DNA from: CALINB01 sp938045325
GTDB taxonomy: Bacteria > Pseudomonadota > Alphaproteobacteria > Rhodospirillales > CALINB01
Direction: 5' to 3'
NCBI GenBank assembly: GCA_038114465.1
Contig: JAYNQW010000014.1
Location: 1-64,000 of the forward strand
Length of the DNA stretch: 64,000 nt
A program made the translations under genes and the position numbers. Of the stretch, positions 18,815 through 27,486 are shown in pieces (the first letter of the stretch is position 1; every line of letters starts with the position of its first letter). Under the pieces are notes generated by a model that ran no database searches, had not been told where the DNA came from, and saw nothing but the letters and a program-made list of their open reading frames with translations.

Positions 18815-19690
18815 TTAGACATCAAATCCGAAGAGTTTGCCCGGGTTCGTCGCTAAAATCATAGTTCGGGTTTCCTCGTCGACCTCCCAATTCAACAGCT
18901 GGTCAAGAAAATCGGCACTGTCGGCATCACGCCCGCAATCGAAGGGGTAATCCGGAAACGGCCAATTGAGAGCCCAAATGAGCCGGTCAGGGCGGGCATT
19001 AATTAGAATTCGCAGCCGCTCAGCCATATCTTCGTTAGCCGGATGCTGATCCTTCGAAGAATAATGGGCGCCAGAAATCTTGACCCACGCATTCCCCTTT
19101 TCAACCAGCTTGACCATGGCCTTGAACGCACTGCCGTTCACGCCTTCCTCGGGTGAAGTCCTGCCAAAATGATCGAACACAACCGGCACCGGTAATTGTG
19201 CGAAGGTTGATGCGTTATCCTCAATCCACGTTGGGCGTTTATCCTGAAATTGCAAAATCCAACCGAACGGTGCGACGATCTTGGCAAGATCGGCCGCACT
19301 CTCCGGCGATAGATCATCCGCACTTTTGGAAATTCGAACGCCGCGCATACCGGCATCATGGAGCCGTTGGATTTCCTGTTTCGACGTATCCGCCGGGATC
19401 ACGCACGTACCGCGCGCGCGCTCAGGGCCTAACGCTGCGATAGCGTCCAGAGAACAAGTATTATCGAAACCGTAAAATGAAGAATGAACGATGACACAGC
19501 GCTCGACCCCGATCCGGTCCAGCATATCCCTATAAACTTCAAGCGGCGCATAACGCGGCTTCAATCCCGGGCGCTGAGGATATTGATCAAGCGGGCCATA
19601 GATATGGGAGTGCGTGTCGCATGTCTTGGGCGGCGCCTTGAGTTTCGGCGTGCGTCCGTAATCCTCCGTTAGGTTGTGAATATCAAACAT
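18815..19690 (-). CDS. Amidohydrolase family 2 protein (LigI-like), copy B
   Basis: Second TIM-barrel hydrolase of the LigI/COG3618 group, 291 residues, clearly a paralogue of the gene at 14561: by eye more than half of the aligned residues match, including DTHSHIYG, RYAPLEVYRDML, YGFDN, FDHFGR and the shared ALNWPFP (Asn at about 242 in place of the usual Asp). Its start codon lies three bases after the lolD stop (TAGCCGATG), so it rides on the lolCD transcript or was inserted exactly behind it. The two copies flank tctCBA. I infer related but distinct substrates; function unproven. Confidence 0.8.
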   Translation of the reverse strand: MFDIHNLTEDYGRTPKLKAPPKTCDTHSHIYGPLDQYPQRPGLKPRYAPLEVYRDMLDRIGVERCVIVHSSFYGFDNTCSLDAIAALGPERARGTCVIPADTSKQEIQRLHDAGMRGVRISKSADDLSPESAADLAKIVAPFGWILQFQDKRPTWIEDNASTFAQLPVPVVFDHFGRTSPEEGVNGSAFKAMVKLVEKGNAWVKISGAHYSSKDQHPANEDMAERLRILINARPDRLIWALNWPFPDYPFDCGRDADSADFLDQLLNWEVDEETRTMILATNPGKLFGFDV

Positions 19691-19693
19691 CGG

Positions 19694-20374
19694 CTACACA
19701 GCAACCAACTGACCGTTTTCCAACCGAACAGTGCGGTCCATCTTGCCGGCCAGAGTCGGGTTATGGGTAGCGATCAATGCCGCTAAACCGGCACCCCGGA
19801 CCAATTTCATGAGAATGGCAAAGACTTCATCCGCCGTGTCCGGGTCGAGATTGCCGGTCGGCTCATCCGCTAATAATAATTTCGGTACGTTCGCCAGCGC
19901 GCGGCCAATAGCGACACGCTGCTGTTCACCACCCGACAATTGCCCGGGACGATGCTTGGCACGCTCGGCCAACCCCATCCATTCGAGCATTTCTCGCGCT
20001 CGGGATTTCGACTCGTTTTTGCTTCGCCCGGCAATAATTTGCGGCATGGCGATATTTTCTTCTGCTGAAAACTCGGGTAGCAAATGATGGTACTGGTAAA
20101 CAAAACCGATGTTATGACGGCGCATATTTGTCCGCTCGTCATCGCTCAAATCGCCGCAGAACTTTCCGCAAATTTCAATTGAACCGTCGTTTGGTTTATC
20201 AAGCAGCCCGGCTATATGCAGCAGCGTCGATTTCCCCGCCCCTGACGGCCCGACAAGGGCAACGATTTCTCCGGCGTGCACTTCGAGATTGGCACCCTTC
20301 AAAACTTCGAGTTTTGACCGGCCTTGCTTAAAAGTGTGAACGACACCTTTTAATTGCAGCGTTACAGTGCTCAT
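19694..20374 (-). CDS. lolD: Lipoprotein-releasing ABC transporter ATPase LolD
   Basis: ATPase of the LolCDE-type complex that extracts lipoproteins from the inner membrane for delivery to LolA. The 226-residue protein has Walker A GPSGAGKST, the Q loop, the signature LSGGEQQRVAIGRA, Walker B LLLADEPTGNLD and the H loop. The ATG at 20374 is preferred to a GTG at 20383 because GTAGG lies nine bases upstream. It follows lolC directly. Confidence 0.95.
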   Translation of the reverse strand: MSTVTLQLKGVVHTFKQGRSKLEVLKGANLEVHAGEIVALVGPSGAGKSTLLHIAGLLDKPNDGSIEICGKFCGDLSDDERTNMRRHNIGFVYQYHHLLPEFSAEENIAMPQIIAGRSKNESKSRAREMLEWMGLAERAKHRPGQLSGGEQQRVAIGRALANVPKLLLADEPTGNLDPDTADEVFAILMKLVRGAGLAALIATHNPTLAGKMDRTVRLENGQLVAV

Positions 20375-20383
20375 GGCCGGCAC

Positions 20384-21625
20384 CTACTCATAACGAAGCG
20401 CCTCCGCCGGATCGAGCCGGGCTGCCCGCCAGGAGGGATAAAGTGTCGCCAGAAACGATAAGCCGAGCCCCATCAAGACAACCGCCGTCACCTCCGTCGG
20501 ATCGACCACGGCCGGCAATTGCGAGAGGAAGTAAATTTCGGCGGCGAACAGCTCCGTACCCGTCAGCCCTTGAATCCATTGGCGGACCGTTTCGATATTC
20601 ATGGAAAACGAAAGTCCCAAGCCGAAACCCAACAATGTGCCGATTACACCGACACAGCCGCCGGCCAGGAAAAAGATACGCATGATCATGCCGCGCGTCG
20701 CACCCATTGTTCGCAAAATTGCAATACTTCGCCCCTTGTCTTTCACCAACATGATCAGGCTTGAAATAATATTGAACGCCGCTACCAAGATGATCAGCGT
20801 CAAAATCAGAAACATAACGTTGCGCTCGACCTGAATGGCATTGAAGAAACTTTTGTTGGCCTGCTGCCAATCGTGCAGCCGCCCGGTTCCCTTGACGGTT
20901 CGCAAAATCTTATGTCCGATATCGCGCGCGTCATCCGGCTTGGTGACGAAGACTTCCAAGTTACTGACGGCTTTCGGCAATTGAAAATAAACTTGTGCCG
21001 CTTTTAACGGCATGAAGATGAAGCTCGAGTCGTATTCGTACATGCCGATGTTAAAGGTCGCCGCGACTTTGTATGCGCGCAACCGCGGCACCGAACCGAA
21101 CGCCGTAACCTTGCCCTTCGGCGAAATGAGCGTGATCTTGCTACCGACACCGATGCCGAGCTTCTGCGCCAGCCGCGAGCCGATCACGACACTGTTGCCG
21201 TTAAAGTCGGTAAGCTTGCCGGCCTGAATCTTGCTAGAAACCATTTCACGCCTCATCAAGTCTTTTGCGCGAATGCCGCGCACGACGGCCCCTGTCGCAA
21301 CCCCGCGCGCGGTTGCCATGACCTGCCCTTCAATCAGGGGAATAACTTTGACCACGCCGGGCACCTTGCGGACCCGGTCGGCCAACGGATCAAAGCCGCT
21401 CAGCCGGTGAGTATCGCCGTAAATACTGAGATGGCCGTTGATACCGAGAATGCGTGAGAGCAACTCTTCACGAAACCCGTTCATGACCGACATCACGATA
21501 ATTAGCGTCGCAACGCCCAGAGCAATACCGATGAAGGAAAACAACGCGATAACGGAAATGAAGCCGTCCCGGCGGCGGGAAAACAGGTAGCGAAGCGCGA
21601 CCATCCATTCGAAGCGGGAAAACAC
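20384..21625 (-). CDS. lolC: Lipoprotein-releasing ABC transporter permease LolC/E
   Basis: Inner membrane permease of the Lol system. The 413-residue protein has one N-terminal span (residues about 20-45), a large periplasmic domain, and three C-terminal spans, the FtsX/MacB layout. The conserved start FSRFEWMVALRYLFSRRRDGFISV and the end LYPSWRAARLDPAEALRYE are typical. The start is GTG at 21625, with AAGGGG upstream. One permease gene, as in most alphaproteobacteria, probably forms a homodimer with LolD. Confidence 0.95.
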   Translation of the reverse strand: MFSRFEWMVALRYLFSRRRDGFISVIALFSFIGIALGVATLIIVMSVMNGFREELLSRILGINGHLSIYGDTHRLSGFDPLADRVRKVPGVVKVIPLIEGQVMATARGVATGAVVRGIRAKDLMRREMVSSKIQAGKLTDFNGNSVVIGSRLAQKLGIGVGSKITLISPKGKVTAFGSVPRLRAYKVAATFNIGMYEYDSSFIFMPLKAAQVYFQLPKAVSNLEVFVTKPDDARDIGHKILRTVKGTGRLHDWQQANKSFFNAIQVERNVMFLILTLIILVAAFNIISSLIMLVKDKGRSIAILRTMGATRGMIMRIFFLAGGCVGVIGTLLGFGLGLSFSMNIETVRQWIQGLTGTELFAAEIYFLSQLPAVVDPTEVTAVVLMGLGLSFLATLYPSWRAARLDPAEALRYE

Positions 21626-21639
21626 CGTCGCCTAACCCC

Positions 21640-22953
21640 TTATGCCGTTAGTTTCGATAACACGGAATCCAGCGAGACTTCCGCCCGTTCACCGGACCGC
21701 CGTTGTTTTAATTCGACGACATCGTTCTTCAGCCCCCGCGGTCCGACAACGACTTGCCACGGCAAGCCGATCAAATCCATGTCCGCGAATTTAACCCCGG
21801 CGCGCTCGTCCCGGTCGTCATAAAGAACGCTGACACCGCTTTTTTTGAGTTTGTCGTATAAATCCGCCGCCGCTTGATCGCAGGTGTCGTCGCCGACTTT
21901 TAAATTCACCAGGCCAACTTTAAAGGGTGCCACGGAATCGGGCCAAATAATGCCGTCATCGTCATGGGACGCCTCGATGATAGCCCCCAGCAGTCTTGAT
22001 ACACCGATCCCGTATGACCCCATCTCGACAGCGATTTCCTCGCCGTCCGGGCCATTAACAACCGCGTTCATGGCTTTGGAATATTTCGTACCGAAGTAAA
22101 AAATGTGGCCGACCTCAATGCCGCGCGCGACCATCAGATCATCACCGAGCGCTTTTTCCTGCTCGGGATCACGCTGTTCGTCGGTTGCGGCATACTTCGA
22201 GGTGTATTGATCGACCTCAGATTGAAGATCCGAGTCGTAATTCATGTCGGCGCCACTTAAATCCATCGACAGAAAATCTTTATGACACGCGACTTCGCTT
22301 TCACCGGTCTCGGCTAAGATGACAAATTCGTGGCTCATGTCCCCGCCGATCGGTCCGGTATCGGCTTGCATGGGAATAGCCTTGAGGCCGAGGCGCTCGA
22401 ACGTGCGCAAGTACGCCATAAACATTTTATTGTAGCTATGCTTCGCGCCGTCGTAATCGAGGTCGAAGGAATAGGCATCCTTCATCAGAAATTCGCGTCC
22501 GCGCATGATGCCGAAACGCGGGCGAACCTCGTCGCGAAATTTCCATTGAATATGATAAAGACACTGCGGCAGGTCTTTGTAAGACCGAACCGAGGCACGG
22601 AAAATTTCCGTGATTTGTTCTTCATTGGTCGGCCCATACAGCATATCTCGGTCATGACGGTCGCGAATGCGCAGCATTTCCGGACCGTAGGCATCGTAGC
22701 GCCCACTTTCGCGCCAGATATCCGCCGATTGAATTGTCGGCATTAAGAGTTCCTGCGCACCTGTCGCATCCTGTTCTTCCCGCACGATGGCTTCAATGTT
22801 TTTGAGCACCCGAAAGCCGAGCGGCAGCCATGAATAGATCCCGGCGCTGGCCTGGCGAATCATGCCCGCACGCAGCATCAGCCGGTGTGACGCGATTTGC
22901 GCTTCCGACGGCGTTTCCTTGAGGGTCGGTAGAAAAAATTTAGAGCGGCGCAT
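21640..22953 (-). CDS. proS: Prolyl-tRNA synthetase, short form
   Basis: Charges tRNA-Pro. The 437-residue protein is the short class II form lacking the editing insertion, as usual in alphaproteobacteria. Motifs seen: RLMLRAGMIRQASAGIYSWLPLG near the N-terminus, motif 2 around QCLYHIQWKFRDEVRPRFGIMRGREF, motif 3 GIGVSRLLGAI, and a C-terminal anticodon domain. ATG at 22953 is chosen over a TTG three codons earlier. It lies 14 bases before lolC in the conserved proS-lolC-lolD order. Confidence 0.95.
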   Translation of the reverse strand: MRRSKFFLPTLKETPSEAQIASHRLMLRAGMIRQASAGIYSWLPLGFRVLKNIEAIVREEQDATGAQELLMPTIQSADIWRESGRYDAYGPEMLRIRDRHDRDMLYGPTNEEQITEIFRASVRSYKDLPQCLYHIQWKFRDEVRPRFGIMRGREFLMKDAYSFDLDYDGAKHSYNKMFMAYLRTFERLGLKAIPMQADTGPIGGDMSHEFVILAETGESEVACHKDFLSMDLSGADMNYDSDLQSEVDQYTSKYAATDEQRDPEQEKALGDDLMVARGIEVGHIFYFGTKYSKAMNAVVNGPDGEEIAVEMGSYGIGVSRLLGAIIEASHDDDGIIWPDSVAPFKVGLVNLKVGDDTCDQAAADLYDKLKKSGVSVLYDDRDERAGVKFADMDLIGLPWQVVVGPRGLKNDVVELKQRRSGERAEVSLDSVLSKLTA

Positions 22954-23076
22954 GCAAATCAAATAATTTCAGTCGGATACGGGGTGTCTTTGCAATCTAG
23001 GGAATGACCCTTTGATTGTCGAGCCAAGATACGAACGCCATCGGAAACGGCAAAAGAACAGGAATAATGGGATTAA

Positions 23077-23505
23077 TCAGCGCTTGCCGGACAAGGCTTC
23101 ACGGCATTTTTTGATGACCTCGGACTGGTCGATTCCACCCAAAGGTTTGCCGTTAAAATAAACTTGATTGCCACTAATTGAAATTTGGCCAATGACAGGC
23201 TCGCCAAAAGCTGAACCGAGATTACCCGTAGCCTTTGAAAGCCCTGGCAGGCTTTGTGTCAAATTAAACGTAATCACGTCTGGCACTTTGATGGGCGATG
23301 GATTGCCTAAATCGGCGGGCGCGACCTTTCGGCCAAAACCGCCATCACCGGGCTTATAATTTACATCCGGTGCGGGTTGATGGCGCACGATATTGGCGCA
23401 ATCTTGTTTTGAGAACCGGACCGTCTCAGCAAACGCGCCCCCGGCCGGCACCCCAAGCAGCAAAAGATTAATACCAGCAACAATTGAAAGGTTCCGTAAT
23501 AGCAT
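23077..23505 (-). CDS. Small exported protein of unknown function
   Basis: I do not recognise the family. The 142-residue protein (ATG at 23505; a TTG ten codons earlier is possible) has a clear signal peptide with hydrophobic core SIVAGINLLLLGVPAGGAFAE. The mature part has two cysteines (in QDCANIVRH and KKCREAL) that could form one disulphide bridge, and a Gly/Pro-rich middle. It lies at the end of an accessory block downstream of a methyltransferase and before proS. Confidence 0.7.
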   Translation of the reverse strand: MLLRNLSIVAGINLLLLGVPAGGAFAETVRFSKQDCANIVRHQPAPDVNYKPGDGGFGRKVAPADLGNPSPIKVPDVITFNLTQSLPGLSKATGNLGSAFGEPVIGQISISGNQVYFNGKPLGGIDQSEVIKKCREALSGKR

Positions 23506-23548
23506 CTGAAAACTATGATCGTGTAACGTTAACAATATACAAACGAGC

Positions 23549-24277
23549 CTAAAACGAAGGGATTAAGCGCACTTTTGTGCGATTACGGTGATCCACATAT
23601 TCAAATTGTTTGTGCTGAAATGGCCGTTCCGGATAGTCCCGAATTTCGATGATCGGGCGCACATTTCGCACCAGCTTATTTATTAAAGATTTTGCATTCT
23701 CAGCATGGGCATCCTTGACCAAAACATAGGTTGGATAATCTTCCGTTGTTAATGCAAAAAAGTCATAACCCTCTTCAGCAACGAATTCATTGACGGCATC
23801 AACAACCCCAAATTGCAATTCCTGGACCTTTTTTTGGTTCGTATAGTCATGCCCCAATATTAAACCGTCATTTTTTAATTTTGGAGCAAATGCGCGCAAA
23901 TCTTCCTTCACGGCCTCATAGGTATGCATTCCATCGAGGTAAATCCAATCAAAATAATTATCGGGAAACTGCGGGGCCGCTTCAGTCGATAATTCGCGAT
24001 GCAACACAGCCCTGCCCTTCTTTTCGTGACGGCGAAATGCTCGCTTCACAAGTTGGTAGTTTTCTTCATGTTCTTTGTTTTGTGAGTTCGTTGGGTCATC
24101 CCGATAATCATCTCGATCGATAAACCGCCACGGATCAATTAAGTGAAATTTTGAAGGTTTGTTTTTCTTAAAAATTTCGCGCGAAAAATCACCCCGCCAA
24201 ACACCAATCTCCGCAATCACACCCTGTTGAGGCAGTAAAGCCAAAAGATCGACACGCGGCATGGGCAACAAATACAT
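23549..24277 (-). CDS. Class I SAM-dependent methyltransferase
   Basis: The 242-residue protein has the Rossmann glycine loop VIAEIGVWRGDFS (residues 19-31), an acidic residue at the end of strand 2 (FHLIDPW), and the post-II and motif IV region FDWIYLDGMHTYEAVKEDL typical of the Methyltransf_24 group. The motif order supports small-molecule or sugar methylation rather than DNA or rRNA modification. It is next to galE and a putative glycosyltransferase, so I infer a role in surface glycan synthesis. The substrate is unknown. Confidence 0.82.
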   Translation of the reverse strand: MYLLPMPRVDLLALLPQQGVIAEIGVWRGDFSREIFKKNKPSKFHLIDPWRFIDRDDYRDDPTNSQNKEHEENYQLVKRAFRRHEKKGRAVLHRELSTEAAPQFPDNYFDWIYLDGMHTYEAVKEDLRAFAPKLKNDGLILGHDYTNQKKVQELQFGVVDAVNEFVAEEGYDFFALTTEDYPTYVLVKDAHAENAKSLINKLVRNVRPIIEIRDYPERPFQHKQFEYVDHRNRTKVRLIPSF

Positions 24278-24327
24278 AACTAAATCCTAAAATTATTTAA
24301 TCATTTTTGAAACACGACGTTAAAGCA

Positions 24328-25308
24328 CTAAGCATTTTGATTTTGATGCCACTGCCAAGCCGTGCCGACAACGGTTTCAAGGTCGCTGTACTGTGACGAC
24401 CATGAAAGCTCTTTTTGTGCCAGCGCCGTATCAGCAACAAGTGCGGCAGGATCGCCGTCTCTACGCGGTCCAATTTTGACAGGAAAATCCCGGCCAGATA
24501 TCTTTTTCACGCACGCAACAACATCCTTGACGGAAGAACCAATACCCGCGCCTAGATTGATAGCCGGCGGCAATTCACCAGTGATTAACTTTTCCATTGC
24601 CGTAACGTGCGCGACGGCTAAATCCGAGACATGAATATAATCACGCACGCAACTACCGTCTTCAGTCGGATAGTCATCACCAAAGATTTTCACTTCTGGC
24701 AGCTGCCCCAATGCAGCACTAATAACCCGAGGGATTAAGTGTGTTTCCGGATCATGATCCTCTCCGATTTCGCCCTCCGGATCGGCACCTGCTGCATTAA
24801 AATACCTTAGCGCAATTGAGTTCAATCCACCCGCTTGACGCTCTTCAGCCAAAATATTTTCGACCGCGAGTTTTGTTTCTCCGTACGGATTGATCGGCTG
24901 AACCGGCAAAGATTCATCGAGAACGCTTTGCTCAACATTTCCATAAAGCGTGCAGCTGCTCGAAAACACCATGACAGGACATTTCTTCGCCTTGATCACA
25001 TCGATCAGGACTTTCGATCCATCTATATTGTTTCGTATATATTTTTCGGGATCACGAACCGACTCTTCAACCAAACCGCAAGCAGCAAAGTGCAAAACCG
25101 CGACAGGTTGATAATCATTAAAAACACTTTCAAGAATTTCTTTTTCCAGCAGATCGCCGAGCACTAAAGGCCCCCATTTGACCGCCCAATCGTGCCCCGT
25201 CGACAGATTATCATAGATCACCGGCTGATAGCCGTCTTCAAACAGGCGCTTACAGGCATGACTGCCGATATACCCCGCACCACCAGTGACTAAGACGTGT
25301 TTTTTCAT
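24328..25308 (-). CDS. galE: UDP-glucose 4-epimerase
   Basis: Interconverts UDP-glucose and UDP-galactose with tightly bound NAD. The 326-residue protein is a short-chain dehydrogenase-type epimerase: NAD motif VTGGAGYIGSHACKRL at residues 6-21, Ser-rich FSSSCTLYG, and the catalytic Tyr and Lys in PYGETKLAVE (Y-x-x-x-K). LRYFNAAGADP is typical of GalE. It lies 15 bases after the glycosyltransferase gene and 50 bases before the methyltransferase, so it likely supplies UDP-galactose for the same polymer. Confidence 0.93.
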   Translation of the reverse strand: MKKHVLVTGGAGYIGSHACKRLFEDGYQPVIYDNLSTGHDWAVKWGPLVLGDLLEKEILESVFNDYQPVAVLHFAACGLVEESVRDPEKYIRNNIDGSKVLIDVIKAKKCPVMVFSSSCTLYGNVEQSVLDESLPVQPINPYGETKLAVENILAEERQAGGLNSIALRYFNAAGADPEGEIGEDHDPETHLIPRVISAALGQLPEVKIFGDDYPTEDGSCVRDYIHVSDLAVAHVTAMEKLITGELPPAINLGAGIGSSVKDVVACVKKISGRDFPVKIGPRRDGDPAALVADTALAQKELSWSSQYSDLETVVGTAWQWHQNQNA

Positions 25309-25323
25309 CTTTATTCTGTTCGT

Positions 25324-26235
25324 TTATTGAAACGGCGCATCATCGTACCGAAGACGCGTCTTAACGGTACTATTTTGTGTTGTCGACAACGAAAATTCGC
25401 GGTTTTGAAAATCTTCTCCGGCCAGATGAACAATCCCCAACGGATGGAACGGCTCGTTCGGCTCGACCAGCAATCCGCTTTGAACATCGACCATGGGCGC
25501 TGCTAAGGCACAGAACCAATTGCACGTTGCCGGCAGCAATGCCGCGGGCGCCTTATCGCCGAAGACCACATGATTGATCGCCGTTTGTTCGACCAGCTTA
25601 AAATGCAAATACGGCCAGCCTTTACGCGGCCAAAGGGTTTTCCGGTGCAAGGCGCGCTTAATTGCATCGGCCCAAAGGCTCCAATGAGGAGCATCATGAG
25701 ATAACGCGAACACGCCGGCATTGAGGATAGGATTGCGGCCCAGCCGGTCGGCTATTTTCCATCCGTAGGACCATTTGAAACTTTTAAAATTCTGCGTCCG
25801 GCCCAAGCGTTTCGGACGCTTGTAAAAAGTATTATAAGCCCGGTCGATTTGCGGCGTGATGGCCAGCTTCCCCTGCCGCGCCGCTTCGACATAAATTTCG
25901 ACCGCCGACCAATCCTGAACCCAGGCATCGGCATCGATGAAATGATAAACACCGTAGCCGGGGAAATAGCGCGGTAGGAAGGGGCGCGCAAGCAGTGCCC
26001 GAAAATGTGATGGAGCATTAAAACAAGTCGGGACGTCGATATCCCATTCGGGTTCAACACGATGAGCGACCCACGTGTCTAGCCATTCCGCCTGCTCTTC
26101 CGTAAACCCGAGATCGAGTACGGAAATCGGCACGGACTGCCCTTCAGGCTTATCCTGAATCGACTCGATCAAGCCCTTCAAAAGATCGAAGTAATTTCGA
26201 TCGGCTGCACAAACGATGGTAAAATTCTGACTCAC
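25324..26235 (-). CDS. Putative glycosyltransferase (GT-A-like)
   Basis: The 303-residue protein starts with FTIVCAADRNYFDLLKGLIES, as in nucleotide-diphospho-sugar transferases, and has FIDADAW at about residue 105, which fits the D-x-D metal-sugar-nucleotide site of a GT-A fold. Later NAGVFALS resembles the acceptor side of GT8-like enzymes. The start is GTG at 26235. It stands with galE and a methyltransferase. I infer transfer of a sugar onto a surface glycan; donor and acceptor are unknown. Confidence 0.7.
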   Translation of the reverse strand: MSQNFTIVCAADRNYFDLLKGLIESIQDKPEGQSVPISVLDLGFTEEQAEWLDTWVAHRVEPEWDIDVPTCFNAPSHFRALLARPFLPRYFPGYGVYHFIDADAWVQDWSAVEIYVEAARQGKLAITPQIDRAYNTFYKRPKRLGRTQNFKSFKWSYGWKIADRLGRNPILNAGVFALSHDAPHWSLWADAIKRALHRKTLWPRKGWPYLHFKLVEQTAINHVVFGDKAPAALLPATCNWFCALAAPMVDVQSGLLVEPNEPFHPLGIVHLAGEDFQNREFSLSTTQNSTVKTRLRYDDAPFQ

Positions 26236-26244
26236 GTTTTGATA

Positions 26245-26811
26245 CTACTTCGTTGTTTCTTTATAAATGCTGAAGTCAACCTGCATCCAGGGCGGGTTTA
26301 TATTGCTCAATTCTTTGTATACCGGGCAATCCTCTCGGTGGGCATTGGGTAAATACCCAATACTCATTAGAAATTCACCGACGATTTCACCGCCCATAAA
26401 CTTAAATTCTTTTTTACAAACTTTAACCCACTCGCTTTTGGGCAGTGGATGATGAGATGCAATCCATTCGGCAAAACTATTGTGGGTTTCCCGAATATTT
26501 TGAATACGTTTCGCATTTTCGATAATGGAATTTATTTTTAACCGATTGCGGATAATTCCTTCATTATTGAGCAGGCGCTTAATATCTTTGGCTTTGTAAT
26601 TTGCGACACGGTCAACATCGAAACCATCGAAGGCATCAACCGTTGCCGAGCGCTTTTTGAGGACTAACAGCCAAGATAGACCCGCCTGAAATATCTCGAG
26701 AGACTGACGCTCGAACAAGGCCGCCTCACCGGTCAACGGAAAGCCGTATTCCTTGTCGTGATAAGGGCCATGCAAGGGATGGCCCGGCGCCGAGTCGCAA
26801 TAAGAAGTCAT
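26245..26811 (-). CDS. tag: DNA-3-methyladenine glycosylase I
   Basis: Removes 3-methyladenine from alkylated DNA. Seen: YCDSAPGHPLHGPYHDKEYGFPL at the N-terminus (the first zinc ligands and the conserved YHD-E-G-P motif), FEIFQAGLSW-type sequence LEIFQAGLSWLLVLKKR, the helix-hairpin-helix region, and the C-terminal zinc ligands in AHREDCPVY. The ATG at 26811 gives 188 residues, the family length; a TTG at 26844 would overlap the preceding gene. Its place beside the sugar genes has no obvious functional meaning. Confidence 0.9.
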   Translation of the reverse strand: MTSYCDSAPGHPLHGPYHDKEYGFPLTGEAALFERQSLEIFQAGLSWLLVLKKRSATVDAFDGFDVDRVANYKAKDIKRLLNNEGIIRNRLKINSIIENAKRIQNIRETHNSFAEWIASHHPLPKSEWVKVCKKEFKFMGGEIVGEFLMSIGYLPNAHREDCPVYKELSNINPPWMQVDFSIYKETTK

Positions 26812-26824
26812 TGTAATTAAAGAG

Positions 26825-27076
26825 CTATTTACCTTCCGGGCCAAAACCTATATGACCGGCGTCAACCAACCAGTAAAACAAAGCAAAAACAGCAAGGGAA
26901 ACCAATGTCGTCATCAGGGCTTTAAATAAAAGCCGTGCCTTTTTCGGCGCACCGGCATCTTGACCTTGCAGAACATCATCGTGATCGATGACTTCACGCG
27001 AGCCGATGGGTAGGACCATAAAAAATATGAGCCACCACATAATGACAAAAACGGCAATTGAACCGGTAACACTCAT
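26825..27076 (-). CDS. Small membrane protein, DUF1467-like
   Basis: The 83-residue protein has two membrane spans (residues about 3-22 and 53-73) and the conserved loop PIGSREVIDHDDVLQGQDAGAP. Small proteins of this kind follow mce in many alphaproteobacteria, where they are annotated as DUF1467. The start ATG overlaps the mce stop by one base (TAATG). Function unknown. Confidence 0.82.
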   Translation of the reverse strand: MSVTGSIAVFVIMWWLIFFMVLPIGSREVIDHDDVLQGQDAGAPKKARLLFKALMTTLVSLAVFALFYWLVDAGHIGFGPEGK

Positions 27077-27483
27077 TAAACTTCTTCCAACTCGATTAAT
27101 GTGCCGTAAAAATCTTTTGGATGCAGAAACAGTATTTTTTTACCATGCGCTCCGACACGCGGTTCCCCATCACCTAATATACGCGCACCGTCCGCTTTAA
27201 GCTGGTCCCGCGCATCCATGATATTGTCCACCTCATAGCAGACATGATGAATGCCACCATTCGGGTTGCGCTCAATAAAGTTTGCAATGGGTGATTTTTC
27301 CCCCAGCGCTTCCAACAATTCAATTTTCGTATTGCCGAGCGTTACAAACACGGTTGTAACACCTTGTTCAGGCATCGGCACAAACTCCGAAACCTCGGCG
27401 CCAAATTGATCGCGGTACAGATCTCGGGCCGCGCCCAAGTCCGGAACCGCGATAGCGACATGATTTAAGTTTCCAATTTTCAT
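27076..27483 (-). CDS. mce: Methylmalonyl-CoA epimerase
   Basis: Interconverts (S)- and (R)-methylmalonyl-CoA in propionyl-CoA use. The 135-residue protein is a vicinal-oxygen-chelate fold with two beta-alpha-beta-beta-beta modules. Metal ligand positions are visible in LNHVAIAVPDL near the start, GGIHHVCYEVDN in the middle and GTLIELEE at the end. It lies three bases after rnj in the conserved rnj-mce pair. Confidence 0.93.
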   Translation of the reverse strand: MKIGNLNHVAIAVPDLGAARDLYRDQFGAEVSEFVPMPEQGVTTVFVTLGNTKIELLEALGEKSPIANFIERNPNGGIHHVCYEVDNIMDARDQLKADGARILGDGEPRVGAHGKKILFLHPKDFYGTLIELEEV

Positions 27484-27486
27484 TTC

